A DNA stretch of 41,806 nucleotides from assembly GCF_000003605.2 (NCBI RefSeq), contig NW_003109094.1, positions 120,469-162,274 on the forward strand, written 5' to 3'. Shown piece by piece: positions 10,084-22,500 of this stretch. This DNA is from Saccoglossus kowalevskii. Lineage: Eukaryota; Hemichordata; Enteropneusta; Harrimaniidae. The notes under the pieces are model-generated. The model did not search any database. It saw only the letters and a list, made by a program, of their open reading frames with translations, and was not told the DNA's origin. The first letter of the stretch is position 1. The number at the start of each line of letters is the position of its first letter. A program made the translations under genes and the position numbers.

Positions 10084-10241
10084 CTAAAAGTCGTCACCTG
10101 CGCATGCGTCAGATGGGCATAGCGTATCATTGTTTACAAACAAGCGTCTACCCATGAGCCTTTGCATTTTTAGCGTGTGTTGTTATCGTCGCTTGGAACT
10201 CAATTCCCGCGCGTGCGCAGGTGACGACCCTCCCGCTTCAA
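10084..10241. mobile_element. TTAA-type MITE (family A) at the junction of the tandem copies
   Basis: The interior and right end match family A, but the left terminus is eroded: ACTAAAAGTCGTCACC, lacking GCGGGGG. The right end reads CCCGCTTCAAA instead of CCCGCTTTAA. Copy 1 similarity stops at its left edge (GATAAAATACT, which continues in copy 2 at 15310-15320) and copy 2 begins at its right edge. This places it at the duplication breakpoint. Confidence 0.8.
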
Positions 10242-11411
10242 ACGTTGTTACTCTCGTCTACTGGTCGACATTCACACAGAATATGTGCTTTTATTATTAG
10301 ATTAATATTATATTCTTTAATATTTGCGCCTTAGGTAAAATATACTGCAAGTCGTCTTTTTAATATCAAGTCAAAAACGCGCTGTGTGAAACTTTTTTAA
10401 AAAACAGAAACCAGCGTGTATACCAGCACATATTGTCGGATTTGAAAATGTATATTACCATGAATACGTTGATTGTGAAAATGTATTCTAACATGAGAGG
10501 TAGCGACTCACTAAACTGCAATATTCGGGTCCAAACACAACAAATCCAGGGCCTAATTCTGTCAACTTATTTCCAAGAAATTACAAAACGAACATATGCA
10601 AAATCAAATCATTACAGTCTCCCCCATGCGATATCTTTGCTTGTGCAAAATTCGAACTCGCTCTGTCGCGATGAAAACGACACTTTAGGTTTAAAATACG
10701 ACACAACAATGCAGTTGTATTCACAACCAAATTCCCACGCGCACCTTATATTATTTATACCATATTTGGTCATGTAAATCAACATATATCTATTTGGTCT
10801 TTATGCTAATTGTAAACTGGCCATTGTATTCATGAGCAGAGTGTAATTCCGTCTACAGTGTTATAGCTACATGTATTACCTATTTTGTTATAATTACTAC
10901 TGTAAACCAGACCTCGTATCTTGATCAAGGCGGTACAGTCTCTCTTCAAGGTGCAATATCTGAGGTTTACGAAGTCCTTTCTCAACTACTGAACTCACAA
11001 CATCAACCACAACAGTAAGCGCATCTAACAACAGAGCAATTACGATTTCAATCGAGATTCTAAATTTAAACAGGAATTAAAAGGATCATTACAATGTAAA
11101 GAGGTATATCCGATAACCCATACTGTCACGTGGTGTTTCCATTGAAAATGCAATGCAATACAACCGATCTTTCAATTTTATTGTGTTTGTTTTCGTGATA
11201 TAAACCCGAAACACTCGAAGATGTGGGTTTACAGATATAAACCCACTCGTATTTTTTGGTCGCGTTGATTAGAGGTGCGCGAGTGCAATTTACTCAACTG
11301 TAAATCCACACTTTCTCGTAGTGTTTTTAATACATGGTAATGACTGTTGTCTTAATCAACTTTAAATCTAATAAAAAACACAACGTCACAGATGAAAATA
11401 ATATTCAATAC

Positions 11412-11616
11412 AATTACATTATCTGAAACGATTTCTTGAAGTTACTATAGAAAATATCGTTATTCAACGCGTCTATGGGAATAAATAACAGGTTGCTCAC
11501 AGTATAGTCACATGAGTGGATATTGATTGAGTGGAACGCAAAACATCTACTGTTTACATATGCAATCAATATGCAAATAAATGGATACGTATAACCGATT
11601 ACTTCCTTTTCATTGT
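11412..11616. repeat. Near-identical patch shared with copy 1
   Basis: This is the gap-free partner of 5383-5587. It includes ACGCAAAACATCTACTGTTT and ATGGATACGTATAACCGATT, both unchanged between the copies. Confidence 0.75.
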
Positions 11617-12309
11617 TTAAACAAATGTCTTGGCTCATTGATATTCAAGAATGGTAATAAGAATTTAACCATTCATCAAAGATTTAAACATATTGTAAAT
11701 ATGATTCTATATTTGGGTCCATTTTGAATGATTAATAATGTAAATTCAGAATATTCAGTATATAATTATCGAATTGGATTGATTAAATTAAACTGAAGAC
11801 TTTTGAATTTTGTCTGCACATTATATACAGCAGTGTGGATACTTTCCTTGACACATTTGTTTAGAATCAAGTTGCTTAAATTGTTCAACTTTCTAAAATG
11901 TTACCTAAAAGTTATAAATTGTTAAAAATGATATATAGTTATCCACAATGTCCCCAAACGTATTATCGTATCGTGTTTTTATTGTGGTTTAAGTTCGAAA
12001 CACTCGAATGTGTAGGTTTACATATAAACCCATAGAGTCTTGTAAATTGCACTCGAGTTATACCCACATGACACTAAATGATCTATGTGGAAACCACATT
12101 TAGTCCCGCCGCCATATACATTCCCATTGAGAAAAGAAGTCTAGTAGTTCATCATATGTAATAATATGAGTTTATTACGAGGATACCGCAAAGTGTTCAC
12201 CGATGCGCATCGTTCCATATTTGAAATTCGCATTTCCTAATATGGTAGTGGGATGCACATACCCAGTGCGATACCGCAAAATTACGAAATTTGACAAAAT
12301 TGGTTTAAT

Positions 12310-12400
12310 AGATATATAATGTCAAATACGTAACCAACAAGATTATTAAAATGGTTAAATAAATAATAAAATTTAAATCTTAGTCTGCGAACAAAATTAT
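12310..12400. repeat. Segment inverted relative to copy 1
   Basis: The reverse complement aligns to copy 1 across 7045-7105 and 7562-7620, for example CTAAGATTTAA and TTGTTGGTTACGT. It therefore preserves the pre-SINE site in inverted orientation. Confidence 0.7.
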
Positions 12401-12549
12401 AAGACACAGTCGATCGACATCATACTTCAGAGTACATATTGGATAATCATAACTGTTAAATTGAAAGTAGCTGCTTATTTTTCCCAAGCTTACAACTGGA
12501 TTACACGGCGTAATAAAGTGAATAATAGCCAAAGTACTAATATTTGGGA

Positions 12550-13042
12550 TACTATTATTGTTTTTTTTTTTTTTGTTTTTTTTTAATTAATCGTATATTA
12601 AAGTGTGATGTAATAAAGACAATGCACAGATTTTAATTAATCGTTTATTAAAGTGTGATGTAATAAATACATTGCACAGATTTTAATTAATCGTATATTA
12701 AAGTGTGATGTAATAAATACAATGCACAGATTTTAATTAATCGTATATTAAAGTGTGATGTAATAAATACATTGCACAGATTTTAATTAATCGTATATTA
12801 AAGTGTGATGTAATAAATACAATGCACAGATTTTAATTAATCGTATATTAAAGTGTGATGTAATAAATACATTGCACAGATTTTAATTAATCGTATATTG
12901 AAGTGTGATTAATAAATACAATGCACAGATTTTAATTAATCGTATATTGAAGTCTGATTAATAAATACAATGCACAGATTTTAATTAATCGTATATTAAA
13001 GTGTGATGTAATAAATACAATGCACAGATTACTATTATTGTT
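12550..13042 (-). mobile_element. Possible retroposed tandem array with A-tail and 13-bp flanking repeats
   Basis: TACTATTATTGTT occurs at both edges (12550-12562 and 13030-13042). Read on the minus strand, the insert is a run of 50-bp repeats followed by an A-rich tail of about 20 nt interrupted by one C (12563-12580), then the second flanking repeat. This is the arrangement expected of LINE-mediated retroposition of a repeat-containing transcript. Chance T-richness next to a satellite is the alternative. Confidence 0.5.
12581..13028. repeat. Tandem repeat, 9 x ~50 bp, with dimeric higher-order pattern
   Basis: Units start at 12581, 12631, 12681, 12731, 12781, 12831, 12881 (49 bp), 12930 (49 bp) and 12979. 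Each begins TTTTAATTAATCGTATATTA and ends GCACAGA. Units 1-6 alternate strictly between AATGCACAGA and ATTGCACAGA, so a 100-bp dimer was amplified. Units 7 and 8 share a one-base deletion (GATTAATAAATAC). There are no unique spacers. Confidence 0.95.
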
Positions 13043-14629
13043 ATGTAGACAACTGTGATGCTGAAATGATTCGTTTGGACGCTATCTTTTATCACACATA
13101 ACTCCATCGTCCGTTTGCGAGATTTCGTATTCGCCCCCCCCCCCCCTGCACGAATATGTGGAAGCAGTAGGCTGTAAGACGTAAACGTTATAGCCAGCAA
13201 ATTCAAGACGATCTTTGTTTGGCAAATTACTATTGATTATTTTAAAATTAACATATGTCTGCTGAGTAGGTATACGTAGATGCATAATTCAAATTCTCCT
13301 CTCAAATTGCAAAGCGTTGTGTACATATGTATGTAGAAATCTACTCTAGTTTAATGCGTTGACCGATGAGCCACCAATAATATCTTGTTCATTGAAATCG
13401 CAGTTATCATATTAAATAACCAATTAGGTCACATGACTACACCGTGACGTCACATTGCTTGGGCATCGGTTCAAGCTGTTTTATTTGTTTGTTTTTTAGG
13501 GAATAATCGAGCACGTTTTATGAATCACAAAAACTACCCTTATTTTTGATAAACTACCATATCCTGTTTTCTAAATATATATAACATATGCATATTCAAT
13601 GTTATCTTTATGAAAAAAGTTATATCATATTTAAATGTTCACTCTGTCCAGGACATCCGCATAAACATATACTGATGTGGTCTAGTCAAATCATGGTATA
13701 CTAGTATATTCACTTGTTGTTGAAAACCTCGACATCCTCGCATCACTAGTACTGACCGTGTCTGTATCACAATTATATATGAGATGTGAAACACGTATCT
13801 TCGATTCAACCCAAGTCCAGGGTGCATTTCAAATCTAATTTCAAAAGTTATTGTGTCTCGTTGGCTTCAATTAAAATTTATCACCATACTTTTACGATAT
13901 GGCTTCGTTGTATGCTGCTGTCATTAAAAGCTAGATAATAAGTATGGTCATCGAACTACATTTCTGACAAAAATGTGTAAAACAGTCATGACGAAAATGA
14001 CAAATCACATTTATTAATACTTCGGGTACATGTTTTCGTCATATATAAAAATTTCGTTTGGTCAAAAAAAGTAGACCACCGCCTACATAATATAATTAAT
14101 AATCGCAAAACCTATAGTTATCAGAATGTGCTTGTCTACAAACGCCTGACATATTGTCGAAAATTGGTGGTTTTTACACGATTTTTGGACACGGATGTTC
14201 ACGTGACATGACTTACCCCCCCCCCCCCGGTATAATGACAGCCCGATGTACCGTTATCACGTGACCACCCAACTTGTAATCATTTACAAACTATATTGCG
14301 AAACGAGTGAAAGAAGCTGGCCAGGTGAATAATACGCCCACGTTTCCTGAAAGCTTTCAACTTAACGTTAAACAACGGGCAACGTAAAGTACCTGTTACC
14401 GTGGTCGTACTCTGTTATACTCTCCACGTAAACAATAATTGATTATTTTCATGCATAATTGATAATGTCGTGTATGTCCTTACGTGTGTCGTTAATATAC
14501 TAGCGGTACATTTATCACGTGGAGGTGTTAAAACTTTTCGATGTTCGGTTGTTTGAGACTAAACCTCAATTGACCAATAGTAATAGTAATATTTACCAGT
14601 TATGTGAGTACACGTGTTAAAACATTATA

Positions 14630-15615
14630 AACGTGGGAATTTACCGACTTAAAACATCTGTAGACAGTCATGAGATGGATATACAGACTTGTCATATTCG
14701 TTCGTAAACACTCGGTACGGTACGACCAATCATACGACAACACGATGAATTGAAATAAAATATGGAAATTCTACATGGAAATTAATGACATATTTTAATT
14801 AAAAGTCACGTGTCCTCTTAACATCCTTATCTTATTTTGTGATCCTTTACGCCGGCGTAACTTATAGCCGCGTAAGGTAGAATCAGATGTTTAAAAGTTA
14901 CGCCGACGTTAGGGGGCTTTAATGTGGCGGAGTTTTAGTTACTTTGAAATTATCAAAATCCTCATCTTTTTAATTACAGTGCGCAACTCAGCCTCTCACT
15001 CACCCAGTTCTTACTTGTGTGCCCCCTTTCGTGTTTCCACGGTTATAACAGACTCGGTGAGTATTTCTTGGTTACGTAACTATGGCACTATAATAATAAT
15101 TCATTGTCTTCCGATTTTCATAGTCCGAGTTTCAGGAATTAATCTTCTTCCACGTTTGAGCTAAAATTGATCAAAACAACTGTAAATAATTAATTCAAAT
15201 AATCCATATTCTATCTTTTTGCGTGTGTCCATTAATCAAAACTGCGCCTTCTCCCGACGAACGTTACAAGCGATGGGTCAAGTAAGAAGGTCAATGTTAG
15301 AAACACACATGATAAAATACTCAACTTATTATACGATGGAGATTGCATTGTTCATTTCATTGTAATTACATTTACCGTGTCCATTTAATAAATATGAATA
15401 CATGAATAGTTATTCTAGGGTGAACACTATAAGCAGCGAAATTACTAAGCATATGTTAGTTAACAAGAACATGTCTGCTGATTAATGTATAAACGTGGAA
15501 ACTTACCGTTTTAAAACATATGTACACAATGATAAGATAGATAAACGGACTGGTGATAACAGGTTCGTGAATGCTCGGCACAACTCGGCATAACTCGGCA
15601 TGGTACTACAAGTCA
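14630..15615. repeat. Pair of diverged direct repeats, ~110 bp, ~860 bp apart
   Basis: About 14630-14735 (TTTACCGACTTAAAACATCT, then CACTCGGTACGGTACGACCA) resembles about 15487-15615 (CTTACCGTTTTAAAACATAT, then GCTCGGCACAACTCGGCATA). The second copy ends in a small three-fold ACTCGGCATA-type repeat (15574-15601). Confidence 0.5.
14980..15056 (+). other. Exon-like block with splice signals (copy 2)
   Basis: The 77 bp block is preceded by CTTTTTAATTACAG and followed by GTGAGTATTT, matching 9710-9787 in copy 1. One T is missing from the internal T-run, so the frame open in copy 1 is closed here, although another frame is open. Splice signals are preserved while the frame is not, which fits an untranslated exon or a decayed one. 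Confidence 0.35.
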
Positions 15616-18600
15616 TGCGCCAGGTTGGTGAATACAATATGGGAATATTCATTTATTCCAGGCATTTCTTTGCAGGCAATTTGAAGAGAACTTTTAAACT
15701 ACGTTGTGTAAATATAAAGAACTATTTTGGTAAAGGGAATTTCTCTAAAGGTTTTTCAAAAAAAAAAAAAAAGATCACGAATCACCGAAGTAAGCTTTGT
15801 TCAAACTAAATTATTATTTTGTGGAATCAGGATTAGTTATTCGCGGTTTGAGCAAATTTCACATTTTATATCAGTGGCTTTCCTTTTCAGGAAATTAGTC
15901 TACTGCGACTAAACGTGACTTCGTAATTCACACAAAAAATCTAATCACTTTGCACAAGAGCGCCATTGTGGACAATATAATCAATTACTTTGTAAGGCGT
16001 CTGCAACTGAAACTTTCGGCCAATCATATTTGTGTTGACTGACTTGGTATTATCAATGAATGGCGCAGCTCATTTCACCACCGAAATGTTTAATTTTCTG
16101 GTCTTGATCACATGAGAAACATTATTTGAATGTTCCCTGACTATATAGGTCGCCTGATTACTTAACTCTTTAACCATTTTCTGTTGACCCAGCATTTGTT
16201 GCAGTGTTGAAAATAAAATTACTTAATTCCCCCGGCACCCACTATAAATGTAGTAAACAGTATGTTGTGGAAATCTCTATATCTCTAAGGATGTTTGATA
16301 AACAAGAGGTTGGGAATCTGTGGTTACACGTCAAAATCCGGCAAATAAAAAGTAACGGCCATCAAGAAGAGCAATATTCAAATGCAATATTCAAATTAGC
16401 GATCCACCGTTCTGATTGGATGGGTTCAGAAGGACGTGGTCACGTGGAATATTACGTCACATTGAATTAAAAATGTCCCGCAGATGCACGTATCATCTGA
16501 CCTGATGGCTGAAAAATTTGTTGAAGAAAAAAATTATATGGCACCGCACAAAACAGAACAAATTGTTTGATTTTGTCGTTATTATTCCATATGAAGTTAT
16601 AGTTATATTGACCTCGTTGTGGGAACAGTTCGAAAACTGTTGATAGAAGGAGTTCATTTATCACCCTCTAGATGCCACTAGTGACGTCAGAGATTTAACC
16701 CATGGCAACAAATGGCTCCTTGGAGAAGTCACGCGATCGAACAGTCTGAATATTTATTTAACTACACAAACACTGTTGCACATAATGTTTGAGCAAAAAT
16801 TTGTCTACAAATTCCGCTGGTCAACGCCTTGCGTATACAATATTAATAACTCAACTATTTCAGCGTCCGCCATCTTAATATCCCGAGCAACGCGATCACG
16901 AGCGCCGCCGTGATGATAATAGTTATTAATGACTAACAGTGACTAAAATCAAAGCTCTATTAAAAACACAAAAGTCATATTCATTTGATTTTTTTGAGAC
17001 TTTCATATAACTTTACAGAATGCTCTGTCGGTCACGCGTAGTCTAGATCTGGAATCACGTAATCCCACGTGTCTCTCTTTTGGCCAATCACCGTGCATCA
17101 TCTGTATGTGGCGTGCCAATACGTTGAAGCTAAAGGAGACCCTCGTCCCGACCCCAGACAATGACAATGTTAAAGCACACAATTGTTTCCATGGAAACAT
17201 ATGTTTATGAATAACAGAATATTATGTCTAATTCTAAAGATAGTTCTCTTTAAATCTGTCTATAAAATGTACCTAATGAGCGTCTTTCTAAAATTGCTTT
17301 CTAAAATTATACTTTCATATTTATCGGTGCTTTGAGAGGAAGATATATTTTATGATATGAATATGTAGGAATTGTGAGAAATACGTGAGAAACATTTAAA
17401 AAATCATTTGTATTCGTCCTTGATCTCAAATACTGCGACCCACTGTCACGCAGTTCAAACACATGGAGACTGAGAGGGGAATTTGACTTGTGTATCAATG
17501 AAGAAACGCAGACGACAAGTGACGTGAGTAATGAATAAACGCAGACGACAGCTGATTTAAACAGTGCACCCACCTGCACTGGTGAAATTGTCTGCTTCAA
17601 CTGCAGTATTGTGAAATTACGTATTGGGATGTCACTGTCATGACGACCTTATTACTAGGAATTAAATTCGAACAAAATATTTGTTTTCACAAATTTCCAA
17701 TTATTATCCAGAAATTGTTCGACGACAGTTACAATCATATAACGCAAGTTGATAATATTTCAGATCGAAAAGTACCATGTCTTTCATGGTATATATATAT
17801 ATCATCCTATGTTAACTCGTAAGTAAAAAACCCGACATCGACAAGATGCTAAAACTGACAAGATGGTTTTAACAATGAATGTTCTCATTAAGTTTAAGTG
17901 ACCCCAACATGTTTACTAATATTGGCTACAAATGTATGTAATTCAGAGAAATGCTAGGCATTTTTGTTTTTTTGATAAAAATTGTACCTTCCGATAAATA
18001 TGACATATGACATATGTCACATTTCATTGACTGAATATACTTAATTGTTAGTCGTCTAAGATCGCGTGTTTCCGGCGAAGTTACCAGCATGACCAGTATT
18101 TAAATTAGCCGATGAATATAGTGTGTTTCACTGCCCGAGATACTCGGTTGTTTTACTAGCATCGTAGCTAGGCATTGTGGGGGTGATTATGAAACACAAT
18201 TATGTGTGTGGTTTTTGCATAAATCTGAATGGGTGATGAGATATAAGTCTCGCTCCGTATAGGTCTCACACCACAATTATAATATGTAATTCTCTCTATT
18301 TTGGAAAATGCGAGAACTGTTTTATTTAATATGATACTAGAATAAGCAATTGATGATGAGATTCAAATTTTAGCTAGCATTACAGTGGGTTTGAAATGAC
18401 GGACTTTAGAGCTAGTCGTCAACAGGGTCAACTTTGTTGATCGACGTGGCCAATAGTTGTGTAATCGATTCGGCTTCACGTTTAAGTCTTTCAACATCGT
18501 GATAATGCTGTCTACTATTTGAATCAATAACTAGACATATCATCATTGTGTTTATTTTTTTATTTTTAAAACGCTGGGTACTTGACTCATTGGTTCTGGA

Positions 18601-19259
18601 TGAAAAATAGTTTTCACCGTGACATTAGAATTTAATTGTATGTGACATATGCGACATATGAATCTATGTTAGTATTGATATAACACAGTCTAAGCGCATA
18701 TGGAAATACAAATATGAAGAAAAGCTGACAGTAGATATACAAAGATATCTATGCAACGTCTAATCTTCACCAATATATTCACAAGTGTCAGTGGGCATTG
18801 TGATGTGACCTGTTTTAATAACATGTCTTCGCTGAGTACGGCTCTGATAACGATGAACTATTGCTGAGAAGATTGACGGTGTCTACCCGGGAAATACTCA
18901 ATAACACTTCCATCGATTAGGGTTCTAAAGACATTCTTAATGGCATTTCGGCTAATACCTATTTGATACGACACTGTTTGAAGCGTTCAGTTCATGAAAA
19001 TACTATGGGGTATCTGAGCAATTTCAATTAATGTTCGCAACGGAACATTCTTTTTTTATGAGTATGGGCGCCATGTACCGCGGGAATAACGCATAAACCA
19101 TATGGCCTTGGCGAATTTGATTGCGGAATAAAAACGTTTTACGATCTCGGTTAACGTCACGTCAGCAGGTACAATGTTATATTATGCTAATCGTTGAAGT
19201 TAATGTTGTTTTGCAAAATTATACACTGTGTTCGAAAGTGGTTGCGGTTAGAGTAGAGT
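15616..19259. other. Long unassigned AT-rich intergenic or intronic region
   Basis: No coding exon, RNA gene or complete mobile element was recognised. Local points are a palindromic X-box (17185-17198), a CpG-richer stretch near 16865-16915 (GTCCGCCATCTT, GAGCGCCGCCGTGATG), and inverted CATATG-rich strings at 18004-18022 and 18640-18660. Short open frames here lack domains and look like chance. Confidence 0.4.
17185..17198. promoter_or_regulatory. RFX X-box-like palindrome
   Basis: GTTTCCATGGAAAC is a perfect palindrome and fits the RFX consensus (GTnnCC-AT-GGnnAC type). A CCAAT string and CACGTG occur within about 150 bp to the left (CACGTG near 17068, GGCCAATCACC near 17084), so this could be a promoter-like zone. 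No adjacent gene is identified. Confidence 0.35.
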
Positions 19260-19374
19260 TTAAAGGACGGTAGTCGTCGCGCCACGCATGCGCGGGATCT
19301 CATATAAACAAAGATAGCGACTTTGACTGTTGCGCAAATCAACGAGCACAAAATGAGACGTTACCATGCTTTAA
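19260..19374. mobile_element. TTAA-flanked MITE, ~115 bp
   Basis: TTAAAGGACGGTAGTCGTCG at the left shares the GGTAGTCGTC core with other TTAA elements here. The right end is ACCATGCTTTAA, followed by TTAGG. The inverted ends are more eroded than in family A, so the boundaries are tentative. Confidence 0.5.
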
Positions 19375-19506
19375 TTAGGTATTTTTAGGTGATTGGACGG
19401 TATCGAAGGATTCACTGTCGGTAATTAGTGCAAGTCGTGCCCAGGTCAAACCTGATACTTGTGATTTCCATTAGAAGAGTGCTGCATTGGATTGTGGGAA
19501 AATCAA

Positions 19507-19560
19507 TGTTTATCAACACAAATGTCGCACATACGCAGCGCGACGACCGCCGCCCTTTAA
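19507..19560. mobile_element. Partial TTAA-type element (right half)
   Basis: TTTATCAACACAAATGTCGC through CGACCGCCGCCCTTTAA matches the right half of 2567-2631. No clear left TTAA end is present, so this copy is truncated. Confidence 0.5.
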
Positions 19561-22500
19561 TTTGTCACAATCGTTTACCTAATATTACGATAACCAGATT
19601 TTCTGGCACTGAATTTGTAATAGTATTTGTAGTTTGTTGACGATGGTGAGGTTGCTTATATATATATGAATAATTTGGTGGTCAATATTTTTTTCTGCAA
19701 GTGATAAAATATTGACTTTTGTTGAATTGAAAGATGAAAAGTTGAGAAACGATTTATGGCAAACAAAAAAATAACGTGTTTTGCTCGCGCATAAACTAAT
19801 TTTTAAAATACGCGAATGCGCATGCTCAGTAGAATTATGGAGTCGTGCCATTAATTCAAATTGGCACGTAGCCCCTCAAGAGGGCGCAGTCGATAACTTC
19901 CCGTCTCAAGAGGTTTACCGGCCTCCCTTGCTAAAATACGTTACCATCGCATGCATTCTGAAATGCGGGTACGTGCTATTTTTGTTCAATGTGCGTGCGC
20001 ATGATTTAAAAATAAACGCTTCAATGATTAAATAATCCGTTTGGATAGGACCGACTTTGCTTTAACAACACAGAATTAATTTGAGTATCTCCTGAGAATA
20101 ATATTCGTATCGACAAAAATACTTGAGACGTAATGATTCACTGCAAGTCGAATACTGAACCATGTGCTTACGTCACTGTATAACACGAAGACAATACCAA
20201 GAAATTACTATCATGTAAGTGTATGGCTATCACGTAAAATACTTATAATTATATTTTGGCCAACGATAACCAGTTTAATCCGGTTCTAGTCTGCTAACAT
20301 AACCAAATAATCCTGTGGAATCTGTTTTGGCAGAGGGATATTCATTTAAAAAATGACGTACCTCGAGACAATAACATTTTGCTTTTCGTGTGACAAATTT
20401 ATTGGGAAGCTATTCATGTTGTTTTTCTCGAGAGAAATACAGCCGAGAAAAAATAACTTTGTCAAAGATTTTATAAGACGATGTGCGCCGATCTGGTAGA
20501 TTCAATGTCAACCATATTCTGGGTCTCGCGAGAGTGGCGTAAATGATCACGTAAAAGAAAATCACCGTCGTCAGCGTTCTGCAAATATTATTTTGACGCT
20601 CATGCACATATTGAATACTCGATGAGTGGAGTCACAATTGTCGACCTCATACGGTGCATTTAACACCACCACATACTCCTGTGAGCTTCAGTTAGCGAGA
20701 TACACTCCTTATTCGCGAAATTTGGATTCGTTCTCTTTGATCGGGGCTTTGATGCATGTAGGCATGGCAACGTTGGTTACCATAGTAATCTTTCCGATTA
20801 CATAGTCAACAGCAGCTTGAGAAAGTCAGAAATGTCAACAACCATAGTGTGTTTACTCGATCAATTATTTTCGACCTAATAAAGGTTGTTTTCTCGGAGA
20901 GAAAAGAACTGAACCTCGTATCAGTCTCGTACTTTTATTTCTGCCCTAAGCCATCACAAAAAAAAAATTACTGAGAAGCGAAGGAAATTAAATCCGTTCT
21001 AATGACAGATTTTCTTTCGACTTCATTTACTCCGCGAGAGATCAAACATGGAGCGAAGCTGTGTGGTGGTTCGAGGCTGAACAAGAACGACACTGTGCCA
21101 CACTGGAAAGTAACAGAGGCAGTGTGTCGATAAACTCAAGAACTCTGATGAAGATTGTTGACCTAGATAAAATAAACGACTGCTGAAACAATCGATTTCC
21201 CGACAACCATCAGTTTGCAATGTTAAATATCCAATTTGCGTTGTAAATAAAACGCACTTGTGGTTTAGGTGCAAACATGCTGCGAGAAATTCTTTTCCCA
21301 GTGAACGAGGGGAATACAGAAGTACATTAACGCCGGCAAATTAGCAAGCCTTGGCGGGAAATCAAATTCCAGGTACCAGTGCTCGGTGCATGCTAACGCA
21401 CATTCCCATTGGGGAACTTGACGGTTCGCACTTCATGTTACTTCATAAATGAATCGATTCGATCACTTAGTCTTGTTCGTCTCTTCAAGGCTGCATTGCT
21501 GTGTCCGACAGCTCTGCTACGGTCACAAGTTCAGTCTCATCAATTGGACTATCTATATAAATGAATTTCATTATAAAATCTGAATTATTTGGTTCTATAA
21601 TTTTTTTTTTGTCACTTATTTATCGTAGTAATTTGCCTAATACTAGTATGATCAAGTATAAAGGCGTGTCATGATCTCCGAATGTCATACATCCGGGTAT
21701 TTTCTGTGTCCCCGGGAAATACAAGTACTCGAATGCGTGACCTTCACAGATAGAATGAAACTCAGGTGTGAGCTAAGACCGTGGTCTGATACATGTATGC
21801 AACGATAGATGAATAGAGAATAGTCAAAACAGTGCTTGTTTTGTTTGTCTTTGATGTTGTGTTTTCTTATTTTTCTTAGTTTATTTAAGTGTGTTTGTGC
21901 CGCGCGACGATTTGTCTTATTGCAGTAAGGACGAAAAAATATTTGTCGATAATTATATTGTTGTCGATGACCTAATTAGATTATGCGATTTGGACAAAAA
22001 TATGTTTTTAATATTGTTGTAATATACTCTATACTGTGGACCAATTCGGCTATTATTTACCACAAACTAAAAATGCTCGCAAGACACACAACACACACAT
22101 GATTAATTATTGTAATTTGTGAACCTCTAAGTCTGTGACTTTTATCATCTTTCACAAGTACTAGACTAAGTCAAGATTCGAAACCAATGAAAAATAAAAA
22201 AAAAAATAACAAGACATTACAGAAAACTACGACAATATACCTCATATAACCATGGTAACAGTTATAACTCTATAATGGGAGAGAATGGTGAACTGTCTCT
22301 GTAATATTAGCTACGATCATAAAATTATACGAGGGGAGAACGACAGTCATTTCCATTTTTTTTATATAATACATGTATATAGTTTGTACACTATATTTTC
22401 TTTGACAACTAATTTAAGCGTAGAATGTGTACTATTATGCAACTAAACGCCGAATCCCCGGGACGTCGAGGATGCGCGATTCGCGATTCAATGTTCGCCG

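Larger units (their letters stand above)
10242..15315. repeat. Copy 2 of the tandem segmental duplication
   Basis: This is the partner of 3912-10083. It lacks the LINE, the SINE and the 9048-9180 element. It carries about 400 bp not seen in copy 1 at 10533-10950 and again at 14430-14830, plus the 50-bp array at 12550-13042. The 12310-12400 block is inverted relative to copy 1. No confident protein-coding gene was found; open stretches such as 10433-10777 have no recognisable domains. Confidence 0.8.

Noticed and set aside
10433-10777. A 114-codon open frame in copy 2, as a gene.
   Set aside because: It has no ATG at the annotated 5' end, no domain, and the corresponding region of copy 1 is not open.
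12581-13028. CRISPR-like regular repeats here and at 3548-3662.
   Set aside because: Units are directly adjacent with no unique spacers, and the sequence is eukaryotic. These are tandem arrays.
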